This document shows positions 1 to 9,595 of a stretch of 64,000 bases of DNA, one piece after another. Source of the stretch: Aliigemmobacter aestuarii (lineage in GTDB: Bacteria; Pseudomonadota; Alphaproteobacteria; Rhodobacterales; Rhodobacteraceae). Both the position numbers and the translations under genes were made by a program. Location: contig NZ_SSND01000003.1 in the NCBI RefSeq assembly GCF_004799285.1, positions 186,001 through 250,000 on the forward strand, in the 5' to 3' direction. Position 1 is the stretch's first letter; every line of letters begins with the position of its first letter. The notes beneath the pieces were generated by a model. It saw nothing but the letters and a program-made list of their open reading frames with translations, did no database searches and had not been told where the DNA came from.

Positions 1-294
1 GCCTTCGGCCAGGGGCTCCAGCCGTGCGTTGTAGGCCTCGATATGGGGCGATTGCCGGTGGATCGGTCCATCCCAGTCCAGCCCGAGCCAGCGCAGGTCT
101 TCGACGATGGCCGCCTCCCATTCGGGGCGGCAGCGTTCGAGGTCGGTGTCCTCCATCCGCAGCAGGAACCGCCCGCCCGCCGCCCGCGCCATGTCATGGG
201 CCAGCATCGCCGAATAGGCATGGCCCAGATGCAGGGGCCCGGTGGGCGAGGGGGCAAAGCGGGTGACAAAGCCCGGCATCGGTTGCCCGGCCAT
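1..294 (-). CDS. gluQ: Glutamyl-Q tRNA(Asp) synthetase, partial (3' end beyond window)
   Basis: The minus strand reads [19 protein letters not shown], then [10 protein letters not shown] and [13 protein letters not shown]. These are the class I aminoacyl-tRNA synthetase signatures of the glutamyl-tRNA synthetase core: the HIGH-like HLGH motif and the R-x-E-D-T-D strand. GluQ-RS is the truncated paralogue that lacks the anticodon-binding domain and attaches glutamate to queuosine in tRNA(Asp). The full GltX enzyme cannot be excluded because the C-terminal end lies outside the window, but the LDWDGP and HRQS segment favours GluQ. The start ATG lies two bases after the trmFO stop, so the two tRNA-modification genes probably form one transcript. 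Only 98 codons are present. Confidence 0.85.
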   Translation of the reverse strand, partial: MAGQPMPGFVTRFAPSPTGPLHLGHAYSAMLAHDMARAAGGRFLLRMEDTDLERCRPEWEAAIVEDLRWLGLDWDGPIHRQSPHIEAYNARLEPLAEG

Positions 295-296
295 CG

Positions 297-1646
297 CTAG
301 GCCTGCCCGGCCAGCCAGCCCGCGAAGGCCTCTTTCGCGCGGTCGGTATAGGCCTTGTAGCGGTCCTTCCGGCCCTTGCGCCCGCCCTTGGCGTCGATCG
401 GCGGGAACAGGCCGAAGTTCACGTTCATCGGCTGGAAGGTCTTTGCCTCGGCCCCGCCGGTGATATGGGTGATCAGCGCGCCCATGGCGGTTTCGGGGGG
501 CGGCGGCGGCAGGTCGCGCCCGGCCAGTTCCGCAGCCGCCATCCGCCCCGCCAGTAGCCCCATCGCGGCACTTTCGACATAGCCCTCGACCCCCGTCACC
601 TGACCGGCAAAGCGGATATGGGGCCGCGAGCGCAGGCGCATCCGGTCATCCAGCAGCGTGGGTGAATTGATGAAAGTGTTGCGGTGAATGCCGCCCAACC
701 GGGCGAACGACGCGTTCTCAAGGCCAGGGATCATCTTGAAAACAGAAGTTTGTGCGCCGTACTTCATCTTGGTCTGGAAGCCCACGATGTTGTAGAGCGT
801 ACCCAGCTTGTTGTCGCGCCTCAGCTGGACAACGGCATAGGGCTTGTCGCCCGGACGGTGTGCATTGGTCAGGCCCACGGGCTTCATCGGCCCGTGCCGC
901 AGCGTCTCGCGTCCGCGTTCGGCCATCACCTCGATCGGCAGGCAACCGTCGAAATAGCCCGCCGTCTCGCCCTCGTGGAACTCGGTCTTGTCGGCGGCCA
1001 GCAGCGCGTCGATGAAGGCCTCGTATTGAGCGCGGTCCATCGGGCAGTTCAGATAGGCGGTGCGCTCCTCCTCCGTCTCGCCCTTGTCATAGCGCGACTG
1101 CCGCCAGGCCACCGACATGTCCACCGTCTCGGCATAGACGATGGGGGCGATGGCGTCGAAGAAGGCAAGGCTTTCGGCCCCGGTGGCGGTGCGGATGCTT
1201 TCAGCCAGCGCAGGGCTTGTCAGCGGACCGGTGGCAAGGATCCAGTGCCCGTCGTCTGGAAGCTCGGTCACTTCTTCATAAGATGTGGAAATCAACGGAT
1301 GCGCTTTCAGCCGTGCGGTCACCGCGGCGGCGAAAGGGTCGCGGTCCACGGCCAGCGCACCGCCCGCCGGCAGCTTGTGTTCGCGCGCCGTGCGCATGAT
1401 CAGCCCGCCCGCGGCGCCCATTTCCCAATGCAGAAGGCCCACGGCGTTGCGTTCGTCATCGTCCGACCGGAAGGAATTGGAACAGACCATTTCCGCGAAA
1501 TCGCCCGTCCTGTGGGCGAAAGTGCCCACCTTCGGCCGCATCTCGTGGATCACCACGCGGCATCCGGCCTCGGCGGCCTGCCAGGCGGCCTCGGACCCGG
1601 CCATGCCGCCGCCCACGATGTGCAGAATCCTCTCCGCCAAGCCCAA
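297..1646 (-). CDS. trmFO: Methylenetetrahydrofolate-tRNA-(uracil-5-)-methyltransferase TrmFO
   Basis: TrmFO is a flavoprotein that makes 5-methyluridine-54 in the tRNA T-loop, with methylenetetrahydrofolate as carbon donor. The protein has 449 residues, normal for the family. The N-terminal FAD-binding glycine motif reads [12 protein letters not shown] (residues 11-22). The two conserved cysteines are seen in [11 protein letters not shown] (Cys55) and [10 protein letters not shown] (Cys235). No ATG precedes the FAD motif; the gene must start at TTG, either 1646 or two codons later at 1640, with GAAGGGG just upstream. A half copy of the dispersed palindromic repeat (1652-1704) ends a few bases before this start and supplies the sequence around the ribosome site. 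gluQ follows immediately. Confidence 0.95.
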   Translation of the reverse strand: MGLAERILHIVGGGMAGSEAAWQAAEAGCRVVIHEMRPKVGTFAHRTGDFAEMVCSNSFRSDDDERNAVGLLHWEMGAAGGLIMRTAREHKLPAGGALAVDRDPFAAAVTARLKAHPLISTSYEEVTELPDDGHWILATGPLTSPALAESIRTATGAESLAFFDAIAPIVYAETVDMSVAWRQSRYDKGETEEERTAYLNCPMDRAQYEAFIDALLAADKTEFHEGETAGYFDGCLPIEVMAERGRETLRHGPMKPVGLTNAHRPGDKPYAVVQLRRDNKLGTLYNIVGFQTKMKYGAQTSVFKMIPGLENASFARLGGIHRNTFINSPTLLDDRMRLRSRPHIRFAGQVTGVEGYVESAAMGLLAGRMAAAELAGRDLPPPPPETAMGALITHITGGAEAKTFQPMNVNFGLFPPIDAKGGRKGRKDRYKAYTDRAKEAFAGWLAGQA

Positions 1647-1651
1647 GCCCC

Positions 1652-1704
1652 TTCAACCTGATCCAAATACCCTCGGGGGGTCCGGGGGGCAGACAGCCCC
1701 CCGG
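1652..1704. repeat. Half copy E of the composite palindromic repeat, upstream of trmFO
   Basis: On the plus strand the unit starts TTCAACCTGATCC, continues AAATACCCTCGGGGGG, and ends in a perfect 9-base-pair hairpin (1682-1690 with 1696-1704, loop AGACA). The TTCAACCTGATCC arm is identical to the reverse complement of the left arm of full copy C near 26985. It lies in the 5' leader of trmFO, in the same relative orientation as half copy D before ilvN. Confidence 0.8.
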
Positions 1705-1729
1705 CCTTTTTCCGTCCCGCGATGTAGCC

Positions 1730-2038
1730 TCAGCCCCCGCGCTTGAAAAGGGCCGTGCGCTGTGCGGCGACAAACCCCTCGGGGTCGCGGATGTCGATCC
1801 CAAGCGCGGCGGCCTTGTCGAAGAACCCCCGCGCGGGCATTCCCCCGGCCAGACGCCCTTCGCAAAGCGCCGCGCGCAAGGGCGCGCCGCGCTCCGCATC
1901 CGCCTCCATCAGCGCCTCAAGGGCTGCCGTCAGCTCCGCCATGCGCCACCCCAGATCGCGGGCCAGCTGGCCATAGGTCACGGTCCGGCCCTCGGCGGCC
2001 AGCGCGGCCAGTCGCGCCTCGAGCGCGGGCAGGCTCAC
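1730..2038 (-). CDS. Small conserved hypothetical protein downstream of gyrA
   Basis: I do not recognise a named family. The 102-residue product begins at GTG and overlaps the gyrA stop by four bases (GTGA), so it is translationally coupled to gyrA. It contains a [12 protein letters not shown] segment near residues 19-30 that looks like the recognition part of a helix-turn-helix, then two alpha-helical segments and a basic tail. There is no signal peptide or membrane segment. The VTYGQ motif loosely resembles the DNA-binding part of alkyltransferase-like proteins, but the PCHR active-site block is absent, so I do not assign that function. The reading frame is supported by the coupling and by codon bias matching the neighbours. 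Confidence 0.6.
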   Translation of the reverse strand: MSLPALEARLAALAAEGRTVTYGQLARDLGWRMAELTAALEALMEADAERGAPLRAALCEGRLAGGMPARGFFDKAAALGIDIRDPEGFVAAQRTALFKRGG

Positions 2039-4761
2039 GCCTCGGGACCCTCGTCCTGTTCCACCACGCGGGCGACCGAAACCACATCCTCGTCACCGCC
2101 CACGTTGAAGACCCGGACCCCGCCTGCCGACCGCGAGCGGAAGCTGATCTGGTCCACGGGCACGCGGATCGACTGGCCGGTCGATGTGGCCAGCATGATC
2201 TGGTCGGTCATCTGAACCGGGAAACAAGCCACGATGCGGCCACCGCGCGGTCCGGGCGAGATCGCCTTGACGCCCATGCCGCCACGACCGCGCACCGGAT
2301 AGTCATGGCTTGACGACAGCTTGCCCGACCCGCCGATGGTGACGGTCAGGATCAGGTCCTCGGCCGCCGACATCTCGGCATAGCGTTCGGTGGAAAGCTG
2401 ACCGGCGGTCACGGCCTCGTCGTCCTCGTCCGTCTCGACCTCGTCCTCGGTCACGCCGGCCATCAGGCGGCGCTGCCTGAGATAGGCCGCGCGTTCCGCC
2501 GGGTCGGCCTCGAAATGGCGGATCACCGACATCGACACGACCGTATCGCCCTCGGCCAGACGGATCCCGCGCACCCCGGTCGAATCGCGGCCCTTGAAGA
2601 CGCGCACATCGGTCGTGGGGAAGCGGATCGCCCGGCCAAGCCGCGTGACCAGCATCACGTCGTCGTTTTCATCCGCGATGCGGGCGTTCACCATGCTGAC
2701 GCCTTCGGGCAGCTTCATCGCGATCTTGCCGTTGCGCATGACATTGGTGAAATCCGAAAGCGCGTTGCGCCGGACATCGCCTTCGGACGTGGCAAACACG
2801 ATCTGGAGCTTTTCCCATTCCTCTTCGGGCACGTCCACGGGCATGATCGCGGCGATCGTGACCCCGGTCTGGATCGGCAGGATGTTGACGATGGCCTTGC
2901 CCTTGGCTGTGCGCCCGGCAAGCGGCAGGCGCCAGCACTTGAGCTTGTAGACCATGCCGTCGGTCGTGAAGAACAGAAGATGGGTGTGCGTGTTCGCGAC
3001 AAACAGCGCCGTGACCACGTCGTCTTCCTTGGTCTGCATCGAGGCAAGGCCCTTGCCGCCCCGGTTCTGCGCGCGGAATTCGGCCAGCGGCGTGCGCTTG
3101 ATGTAGCCGCCACTGGTGATCGTCACCACCATGTCCTCGCGCTCGATCAGGTCCTCGTCGTCCATGTCGCCGGCCCAGTCGGCGATCTCGGTCCGGCGCG
3201 GCACGGCGAACTGTGCCCTGACCTCGCGCAGCTCGTCGGCGATGATCGCCATGATCCGTTCGCGCGAGCCGAGGATTTCCAGGTAATCCTTGATCTTGGC
3301 GGCCAGTTCCTCAAGCTCGTCGGTGACCTCCTTCACCCCGAGCGCGGTCAGGCGCTGAAGCCTCAGGTCGAGGATGGCGCGGGCCTGCGCCTCGGACAGG
3401 TTGTAGGTCCCGTCCTCGTTCATCGTGTGGGTCGGGTCGTCGATCAGCCGGATGTAGGCGGCAATGTCGGCGGCGGGCCAGCGGCGTTCCATCAGCCGTT
3501 CGCGGGCCTCGGCGGCATCGGCGCTGGCGCGGATGGTGCGAACCACCTCGTCCACGTTCGACACGGCCACCGCAAGGCCGCAGAGGATGTGGCTGCGTTC
3601 GCGCGCCTTGCGCAGCTCGAACGCCGTGCGGCGTGCCACCACTTCCTCGCGGAAGGTGATGAAATGCGCAAGGAAATCGCGCAGCGTCAGCTGTTCGGGC
3701 CGCCCGCCGTTCAGCGCCAGCATGTTGCAACCGAAAGAGGTTTGCATCGGCGTGAAGCGGAACAGCTGGTTCAGCACCACGTCGGGGGTTGCGTCACGCT
3801 TCAGCTCGATCACCACGCGCACGCCGACCCGGTCGGATTCGTCTGCCACATGGGCGATCCCCTCGATCCGCTTGTCGCGGACCATCTCGGCGATCTTCTC
3901 GATCATCGCGGCCTTGTTCACCTGATAGGGAACCTCGTCCACGATGATGGCGAAGCGATCCTTGCGGATCTCCTCGACATGGGTCCGCGCACGGATGATG
4001 ACGCTGCCGCGCCCTTCCAGATAGGCCTTGCGCGCGCCCGACCGGCCCATGATCAGGGCGCCGGTGGGGAAGTCGGGCGCGGGGATGATCTCCATCAGCG
4101 CTTCCGACGACAGGTCGGGGTTCTCGATGAGCGCGAGCGTTCCGTCGATCACCTCGCCCAGGTTGTGCGGCGGGATGTTCGTGGCCATGCCCACGGCGAT
4201 GCCGCCCGCGCCATTGACCAGCATGTTGGGAAAGCGCGCGGGAAGGACGGTGGGTTCCTTGTCCTTGCCGTCATAGTTGTCCTGGAAATCGACCGTGTCC
4301 TTGTCGATATCGGCCAGGAGGAAGGCGGCGGGCTTGTCCATCCGCACCTCGGTGTAGCGCATCGCCGCCGGGTTGTCGCCGTCCATCGAGCCGAAGTTGC
4401 CCTGGCCGTCCAGAAGTTTCAGCGACATCGAGAAGGGCTGCGCCATGCGGACCAGCGCGTCATAGATCGCGCTGTCGCCATGCGGGTGATACTTGCCCAT
4501 CACGTCGCCCACCGGGCGGGCCGACTTGCGGTAGGGCTTGTCATGCGTGTTTCCGGTTTCGTGCATCGCATAAAGGATGCGCCGGTGCACCGGCTTCAGC
4601 CCGTCGCGCAGGTCGGGGATGGCGCGGCTTACGATCACGCTCATCGCGTAATCCAGATAGGCCGTCTTCATCTCCTGTTCGATCGACACCTGCGGCCCGT
4701 GGTATTCCGGGCGTTCGGGCTTTTTGTCTTCGTTCTCAAGGTCTTCGGGCGTATCGCTCAC
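2035..4761 (-). CDS. gyrA: DNA gyrase subunit A
   Basis: GyrA is the DNA cleavage and rejoining subunit of gyrase, which introduces negative supercoils with GyrB. The product has 908 residues from the GTG chosen at 4761, which follows GGAAAGAG; a GTG at 4800 would add 13 residues and is possible. The catalytic tyrosine is in [10 protein letters not shown] (about residue 136). The quinolone-resistance region reads [10 protein letters not shown], so both positions equivalent to E. coli Ser83 and Asp87 keep the susceptible residues. The GyrA box QNRGGKG (about 565-571) marks the C-terminal DNA-wrapping domain, which carries an acidic insert ([10 protein letters not shown]) near residue 780. The gene heads a coupled unit with the small gene at 1730. 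Confidence 0.97.
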   Translation of the reverse strand: MSDTPEDLENEDKKPERPEYHGPQVSIEQEMKTAYLDYAMSVIVSRAIPDLRDGLKPVHRRILYAMHETGNTHDKPYRKSARPVGDVMGKYHPHGDSAIYDALVRMAQPFSMSLKLLDGQGNFGSMDGDNPAAMRYTEVRMDKPAAFLLADIDKDTVDFQDNYDGKDKEPTVLPARFPNMLVNGAGGIAVGMATNIPPHNLGEVIDGTLALIENPDLSSEALMEIIPAPDFPTGALIMGRSGARKAYLEGRGSVIIRARTHVEEIRKDRFAIIVDEVPYQVNKAAMIEKIAEMVRDKRIEGIAHVADESDRVGVRVVIELKRDATPDVVLNQLFRFTPMQTSFGCNMLALNGGRPEQLTLRDFLAHFITFREEVVARRTAFELRKARERSHILCGLAVAVSNVDEVVRTIRASADAAEARERLMERRWPAADIAAYIRLIDDPTHTMNEDGTYNLSEAQARAILDLRLQRLTALGVKEVTDELEELAAKIKDYLEILGSRERIMAIIADELREVRAQFAVPRRTEIADWAGDMDDEDLIEREDMVVTITSGGYIKRTPLAEFRAQNRGGKGLASMQTKEDDVVTALFVANTHTHLLFFTTDGMVYKLKCWRLPLAGRTAKGKAIVNILPIQTGVTIAAIMPVDVPEEEWEKLQIVFATSEGDVRRNALSDFTNVMRNGKIAMKLPEGVSMVNARIADENDDVMLVTRLGRAIRFPTTDVRVFKGRDSTGVRGIRLAEGDTVVSMSVIRHFEADPAERAAYLRQRRLMAGVTEDEVETDEDDEAVTAGQLSTERYAEMSAAEDLILTVTIGGSGKLSSSHDYPVRGRGGMGVKAISPGPRGGRIVACFPVQMTDQIMLATSTGQSIRVPVDQISFRSRSAGGVRVFNVGGDEDVVSVARVVEQDEGPEA

Positions 4762-4817
4762 GTCGTCCGCTCTTTCCGCTGGCGGGCCTGAGGCCCACAC
4801 AAGATTTTGTTGGCCGG

Positions 4818-4847
4818 ACTATATCCCATCGCGGATATGGGGGGCAA
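4818..4847 (-). promoter_or_regulatory. Sigma-70-like promoter for gyrA
   Basis: On the minus strand TTGCCC (4847-4842) and TATAGT (4823-4818) are separated by 18 bases. Transcription would begin near 4811, leaving a 50-base leader if the GTG at 4761 is used. Only the sequence match supports this. Confidence 0.5.
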
Positions 4848-4966
4848 CCGCTGATCCCGGTGGATGCAAGCAGCCGCGGCGGTGGAGTGATAACATTATG
4901 TTTTCATTGAAAATAAATCCGGATGGTGCATCCTGATTCCACAGGAGCAGAACAGGAGGCGCAAGC

Positions 4967-5248
4967 ATGCCCCGAACCACCCCCGAATCCGATGTCGAAC
5001 TGATGCTGAAGGGCTATGGCCTGACCACGGCGGAATTCTTCTACCGGATGCCCGATCACCGCCATGTGCTGAACAGCTACATCTGGCAGGATTACGACCT
5101 GGCGCCGGATTATCCGCGCCTGTTCGGGTTCATCGAATTCTGGCAGGAAAAGATCGAAGGCCCGCTGCATTCGGTCCGCTTCACACATCGCAAGCTGATC
5201 GCGCCGGGGGAATGGCGCAACGTGGTGGGCGAATTCCGGCTGCATTGA
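4967..5248 (+). CDS. usg: Usg family protein
   Basis: The 93-residue product matches the alphaproteobacterial Usg family end to end: LKGYGLTTAEFFYRMPDH near the start, then IWQDYDLAPDYP, and a terminal GPLHSVRFTHRKLI followed by GEFRLH. The molecular function is unknown; the name comes from an open reading frame described next to tryptophan genes in Caulobacter. The start is secure because AGGAGG (4954-4959) stands seven bases before the ATG. There is no signal peptide or membrane segment. It is divergent from gyrA and stands alone, with 138 bases before the next gene; those bases contain only a direct duplication of GACGCATCCTTC. Confidence 0.9.
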   Translation: MPRTTPESDVELMLKGYGLTTAEFFYRMPDHRHVLNSYIWQDYDLAPDYPRLFGFIEFWQEKIEGPLHSVRFTHRKLIAPGEWRNVVGEFRLH

Positions 5249-5387
5249 CGCATCCTTCATCGACGCATCCTTCGGGGCAGATCGGGCGGAAATCGCGGGC
5301 GCAATCCGCCCATCACGGAAAGCTGCGCTTTCTGACCCGTCTGCGATACGCTAGAGTTGCCGCATCGAGGTAACGAGGGGCAGTCAG

Positions 5388-6635
5388 ATGGAATTCTCGC
5401 GGCGGTTCGTCAGCCTGGGTCTTGTTGCCGGGGCGGTATCAGCCTGTGTCGGCGGCGGATCGGGGCGCGCGCAGGTCGGCCGGCAGGCGGCAGAGCCTGC
5501 CTTCCGCGCGGTGACTAATCCGGCCTATGACGCCTGGGTCGAAGGGTTCCGGGCACGGGCCGCGGGGCAGGGCATTTCGCAATCCACGCTTCAGGCGGCC
5601 TTCCGTGGCGCGGGCTACCTGCCCGGCGTCGTGGAACGCGACCGCAACCAGACCGAATTCACCCGCACGACCGAGGATTACCTGGCCATCGCCGCATCCG
5701 AGGAACGCCTGTCGATGGGCCGCGCGGCAATGGCCCGCCATGCGGGCACGCTTTCGGCGGTCGCCGGGCGCTATGGCGTGGAAAAGGAAGTGGTTGCCGC
5801 CGTCTGGGGGCTGGAATCGAAATACGGCACGCGAATGGGCGACGTTCCGGTGATCTCGGCGCTGTCCACGCTGGCCTATGACGGGCGTCGGGGGGCGTTC
5901 TTCGAACAGCAGCTGGTGGCGGCGCTGAAGATCCTGCAGAACGGCGACATCGCGCCTGACCGGATGACAGGAAGCTGGGCAGGTGCCATGGGGCACACGC
6001 AGTTCATCCCGACATCCTATCTGGCCTTTGCGGTGGATTTCACCGGCGACGGGCGGCGCGACATCTGGTCGACCGATCCGGCCGACGCGCTGGCCTCGAC
6101 CGCCGCCTACCTGAAGCGCAGCGGCTGGCGCACGGGGCAGCCCTGGGGAATGGAGGTGCGCCTGCCCGCAGGCTTCAACGCAGGGCTTCTGGGGCGCGGC
6201 AAGGGCCGAGGGCTGGCCGACTGGGCCGGGCTTGGCGTCACCCGTGCGGGCGGTGGCGCGCTGCCATCGGGCGGGTCGGGCAGCATCATCGCGCCGGCGG
6301 GGCTTTCCGGCCCGGCGTTCCTTCTGATGCCGAACTTCAACGTCATCCTGCGCTACAACAATGCCGAAAACTATGCCCTTGGCGTGGGTTACCTGGCCGA
6401 CCGGCTGGGTGGAGGGGCCGCACTGCGCGGCAGTTTCCCGCCCGACCGCTATGGCATGACGATATCCGACCGGCAGGAACTGCAGCGCCGCCTGACCGCC
6501 GCGGGGTTCGACACCGAAGGCGCCGATGGCGTGATCGGGTCGCGCACGATCGAGGCGATCCGGGGCTATCAGGCCGCGCGCGGGCTTCCGGTGACGGGTG
6601 AGCCCTCGCTGGCAATGCTGCAATTGCTGCGCTGA
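5388..6635 (+). CDS. Lytic murein transglycosylase, MltB-like lipoprotein
   Basis: This enzyme cleaves the MurNAc-GlcNAc bond of peptidoglycan, forming anhydro-muropeptides. The N-terminus is a lipoprotein signal ending in AVSAC, with Cys20 as the lipidated residue. The catalytic domain contains WGLESKYG with the catalytic glutamate at about residue 143, then GAMGHTQFIPTSYL, typical of the MltB/SltB group. A peptidoglycan-binding domain follows at about 345-415 (RQELQRRLTAAGFDTEGADG to the end). Length (415) fits the alphaproteobacterial MltB_2 type. It is monocistronic and convergent with the gene at 6639, three bases separating the stops. The anhydro-sugar kinase anmK, which recycles such products, is at 29533. 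Confidence 0.93.
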   Translation: MEFSRRFVSLGLVAGAVSACVGGGSGRAQVGRQAAEPAFRAVTNPAYDAWVEGFRARAAGQGISQSTLQAAFRGAGYLPGVVERDRNQTEFTRTTEDYLAIAASEERLSMGRAAMARHAGTLSAVAGRYGVEKEVVAAVWGLESKYGTRMGDVPVISALSTLAYDGRRGAFFEQQLVAALKILQNGDIAPDRMTGSWAGAMGHTQFIPTSYLAFAVDFTGDGRRDIWSTDPADALASTAAYLKRSGWRTGQPWGMEVRLPAGFNAGLLGRGKGRGLADWAGLGVTRAGGGALPSGGSGSIIAPAGLSGPAFLLMPNFNVILRYNNAENYALGVGYLADRLGGGAALRGSFPPDRYGMTISDRQELQRRLTAAGFDTEGADGVIGSRTIEAIRGYQAARGLPVTGEPSLAMLQLLR

Positions 6636-6638
6636 ACG

Positions 6639-7415
6639 CTACCCGGTGATCTGCAGAAGCCACAGTGCGAAATCGTCCGGCTCTGCCTCGGGATCGCCGT
6701 CTGGGGTCAGGATCGCGTCTGTCGCACGGTCCGGTGTCGTCGTGCCGAAGCGCTGTTTGAGGAAGTCCTGAAAGGCGAAAGGGGGCACCGTCGGTTGCCA
6801 CAGCCCTGCCGTCTCCAGCGACGCGCGGTCCTGTCCTGTCAGCCCGTTCGCTTGCAGCCAGTTTTCCTCGGCGGTCAGTGAATGGCCGTCATCAAAGCCG
6901 GGTTCGGCATAGCCAATGGCGAGAAAGCGAAGAAAACTCAGGGGGCTGTCGGTAATTCTTGCAAACCAGGTCGAACCTGATCCCGAACCCAGATGCACCA
7001 AATGGATCCGGCCCCGGTCGTCCAGCCACAGACCGGCCTGCGATCCGTCGTCTCCGGTGCGGGCGAAGAGGAACAGCCTTTCGCGGATCTTCGCCGGAGA
7101 CAGGTTGGGGTAGTCGTAATAGAAATCGTCGAGCACCTCGAACATGACGCGTGACTGGCGATCGGGATCGACGCCGCTGTCGGCCGGGTAGAGCGTGGCA
7201 AAGCGTTTCGGACCGCCCGCGCGCGGGTTGGCATAGGCCTGCACGGCCCCCACGCTGTCCATCCAGTCGAAGGCCGCGCGCAGGTCACCGGGCAGGGTCA
7301 TGGTCGCAGGCATCGCTGCCGCGATCTCGTCGGCGAAGCCCTGGCCCGCGCCGTTCGCCATCCCTTCGGCCACCCGGACAAGGCCTTGTGCCGGGATAAT
7401 CCGCCCCGTTCGCAT
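6639..7415 (-). CDS. Hypothetical protein, possibly SMI1/KNR4 (SUKH)-like
   Basis: The 258-residue soluble protein has no signal peptide or membrane segment. I see a helical N-terminal part ending in DLRAAFDWMD, then GLWLDDRGRIHLVHLGSGSG and SPLSFLRFLAIGYAE. The order acidic strand, G-S-G turn, then F-L-R-F-L-A-I-G-Y resembles the SMI1/KNR4 (SUKH) fold found in toxin-immunity and cell-wall regulatory proteins, but this is by eye and uncertain. No toxin gene is adjacent: the neighbours are a transglycosylase (convergent) and ornithine cyclodeaminase (76 bases upstream, same strand). The start ATG at 7415 lacks a strong ribosome site; GGGG at about nine bases is the best candidate. Confidence 0.55.
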   Translation of the reverse strand: MRTGRIIPAQGLVRVAEGMANGAGQGFADEIAAAMPATMTLPGDLRAAFDWMDSVGAVQAYANPRAGGPKRFATLYPADSGVDPDRQSRVMFEVLDDFYYDYPNLSPAKIRERLFLFARTGDDGSQAGLWLDDRGRIHLVHLGSGSGSTWFARITDSPLSFLRFLAIGYAEPGFDDGHSLTAEENWLQANGLTGQDRASLETAGLWQPTVPPFAFQDFLKQRFGTTTPDRATDAILTPDGDPEAEPDDFALWLLQITG

Positions 7416-7491
7416 CCGCTACCCCGCAACCCTGCCACCATCGGACCCGGCGCAAAGCGTGATCCGGCCGGGCGCCAAGGTCAACCGCAAA

Positions 7492-8550
7492 TCAGGCCGC
7501 CCGCGCGGGGGCCGCCCGCATCAGCATCCCGAACAGATCGCGCGGATCGTCCGGATCGGCGATCATGTCCAGCATCTGGCACAGCCCGGTTTCGGAAAGC
7601 TTGCCATGCACATAGCGCAGCGCGCTGAAGTCCTCGACGGCAAAGCCGACGCTGTCGAACAGGGTGATCTGGCGGGCGTCGGTGCGGCCACCGGTCTGCC
7701 CGGCGATCACCTGCCACAGTTCCGTCACCGGAAAATCCTCGGGCATCTGCTGGATCTCGCCCTCGACGCGGGTCTGCGGCGGATATTCGACGAAGACCGC
7801 CGAACGGGTCAGGATGCCGGGGGCCAGTTCCGTCTTGCCGGGACAGTCGCCGCCGACGGCGTTGATGTGAACGCCTTCGCCGATCATGTTGTCGGTCAGG
7901 ATCGTGGCATATTGCTTGTCGGCGGTGCAGGTGGTGACGACCTGCGCGCCCATGATCGCCTCTTCCGCGGTCCGGCAGGGCGTGACGGTCAGGCCGGATC
8001 CTGCAAGGTTCGCCACGCATTTCGCGGTAGCGGCCGGGTCGATGTCATAGAGCCGCACCTCGGTGATGCCACAGACCGCCTTGAAGGCCAGCGCCTGGAA
8101 CTCGGCCTGTGCGCCGTTGCCGATCATCGCCATGACCCGCGCGCCCTTTGGTGCAAGCCATTTCCCCGCCATCGCGCTGGTGGCTGCCGTGCGCAGCGCG
8201 GTCAGGATCGTCATTTCGGACAAAAGGACCGGATAGCCCGTCGCGACATCGGCCAGAAGCCCAAAGGCGGTAACGGTTTGCAGCCCCTTCTTCATGTTGC
8301 CGGGATGGCCGTTCACATATTTGAACCCATAGGTCTGGCCGTCCGAGGTGGGCATCAGCTCGATCACCCCGATCTCGGAATGGCTGGCCACGCGCGGGGT
8401 CTTGTCGAATTGCGGCCAGCGGCGGAAATCGGCCTCGATCTCGGCCACGAGGTCGGTCAGGAAGCGTTCGATGCCGATCCGGTGGACAAGGCGCATCATG
8501 TCATCGACCGAAACGAAGGGAACAAGCGCAAGGCGCGAAGGCGTGGTCAT
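7492..8550 (-). CDS. ocd: Ornithine cyclodeaminase
   Basis: The enzyme converts L-ornithine to L-proline and ammonia with NAD as a recycled cofactor. The 352-residue product shows the family landmarks: YVNGHPGNMKKGLQTV near the substrate site, TALRTAATSAMA, the Rossmann segment MAMIGNGAQAEFQALAF, and HINAVGGDCPGKTEL. The ATG at 8550 is preferred to the upstream GTG because GAGGAGA lies eight bases before it. The arginase stop is 12 bases upstream, so the two genes form an operon for arginine to ornithine to proline. Regulation by the divergent Lrp-type gene at 9596 is likely. Confidence 0.93.
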   Translation of the reverse strand: MTTPSRLALVPFVSVDDMMRLVHRIGIERFLTDLVAEIEADFRRWPQFDKTPRVASHSEIGVIELMPTSDGQTYGFKYVNGHPGNMKKGLQTVTAFGLLADVATGYPVLLSEMTILTALRTAATSAMAGKWLAPKGARVMAMIGNGAQAEFQALAFKAVCGITEVRLYDIDPAATAKCVANLAGSGLTVTPCRTAEEAIMGAQVVTTCTADKQYATILTDNMIGEGVHINAVGGDCPGKTELAPGILTRSAVFVEYPPQTRVEGEIQQMPEDFPVTELWQVIAGQTGGRTDARQITLFDSVGFAVEDFSALRYVHGKLSETGLCQMLDMIADPDDPRDLFGMLMRAAPARAA

Positions 8551-8561
8551 GGTCTGTCTCC

Positions 8562-9485
8562 TCACTTGGCGCGGGTCGGGCGGTCGAAGACCTTCTTGCC
8601 CATCAGGCTGCCCACCAGATCGACCATCAGGCGCGCGGTCATGCCCCGGTCGTCCAGGAAGGGGTTCAGTTCGACAAGGTCGAGCGAGGTGACAAGCCCC
8701 GATTCATGCAGAAGCTCCATCACCAGATGCGCCTCGCGGAAGGTCGTGCCTCCTGGCACGGTGGTTCCTACGGCCGGCGCGATCGACGGGTCGAGGAAAT
8801 CGACATCAAGGCTGACATGCAGCATGCCGTTCACCGCCCGGACCCGGTCGAGGAAGGCGCGCAGCGGCGCGACGATCCCGTGTTCGTCCAGCACGCGCAT
8901 GTCGTTGATGGCGATGTCGTGGTCCAGAAGGGCGGCATGTTCGGCCGGGTCGACCGAACGGATGCCGTAAAGGCAGATGCGGTCGGCGGGGATCGGTGCG
9001 GGGAAGGGCGGAAAGGCATCGAACCCGCCGCGTCCGGCGATATAGGCCACGGGCGTTCCATGCAGGTTCCCGCTGGTCGTGGTCATCGGTGTGTGGAAAT
9101 CGGAGTGGGCATCGAGCCATAGAAGGAAGAGCGGCCGCCCGGCGCGTTCGGCATGGGCGGCGGCCCCCGCCACCGAACCGAGCGCGAGCGAGTGATCGCC
9201 GCCCAGAACGATGGGCAAGCCGCCTTCCGAAAGCGCATCGTCCACGCGGTCCATCAGGATCTCGGTCCAGCCGACGACCTCGGGAAGGGAATGCACGGCG
9301 GGGTTCGCGCTGGCCACCTCTCGCAGGTCGGGCAACGCCAGATCGCCCCAGTCGGCCATGCCATGGCCCAGATCACGGATCTCGCGCGCAAGGCCCGCCA
9401 CCCGATAGGCCGCCGGGCCCATCAGGCAGCCGGGCCGCTTCTGCCCCGCGTCGATCGGGGCGCCGATGAGGATGCATTTCGCCAT
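8562..9485 (-). CDS. rocF: Arginase
   Basis: Arginase hydrolyses L-arginine to ornithine and urea with two manganese ions. All metal-binding blocks of the ureohydrolase family are present: GGDHS (about 95-99), WLDAHSDFH (about 124-131) and SLDVDFLDPS (about 225-234). The 307-residue length is normal. The ATG at 9485 is chosen because AGGAGA stands eight bases upstream; further upstream codons are in-frame but lack family similarity. Transcription is leftward with ocd. The 110 bases between this gene and the divergent regulator carry a perfect dyad (9555-9572), the expected place for arginine- or ornithine-responsive control. Confidence 0.95.
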   Translation of the reverse strand: MAKCILIGAPIDAGQKRPGCLMGPAAYRVAGLAREIRDLGHGMADWGDLALPDLREVASANPAVHSLPEVVGWTEILMDRVDDALSEGGLPIVLGGDHSLALGSVAGAAAHAERAGRPLFLLWLDAHSDFHTPMTTTSGNLHGTPVAYIAGRGGFDAFPPFPAPIPADRICLYGIRSVDPAEHAALLDHDIAINDMRVLDEHGIVAPLRAFLDRVRAVNGMLHVSLDVDFLDPSIAPAVGTTVPGGTTFREAHLVMELLHESGLVTSLDLVELNPFLDDRGMTARLMVDLVGSLMGKKVFDRPTRAK

Positions 9486-9554
9486 CTTGGTTCTCCTGTT
9501 CGCACGCAGGGTGTTGCCACGCGGTGGCAAAATCCAGCATCATCTTTGTCGGAA

Positions 9555-9572
9555 CGGACAGTCGTCTGTCCG
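9555..9572. promoter_or_regulatory. Perfect 7+7 dyad, candidate Lrp-type operator between rocF and the regulator
   Basis: CGGACAG (9555-9561) and CTGTCCG (9566-9572) are exact inverted repeats around TCGT. The dyad lies midway between divergent start codons at 9485 and 9596, so one bound regulator could control both directions. Lrp/AsnC proteins often bind such partly palindromic sites near their own promoter. No binding evidence is available from sequence alone. Confidence 0.6.
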
Positions 9573-9595
9573 AATTGGCGGAGGATTTGACCGGA

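Noticed and set aside
2515-4791. A 758-codon plus-strand frame over gyrA
   Set aside because: Same antisense effect; no ribosome site and a composition typical of shadow frames.
4762-4800. Upstream GTG as the gyrA start
   Set aside because: Possible, but the added residues are not typical, and the GTG at 4761 has a better ribosome site and begins the family-like S-D-T-P-E-D segment.
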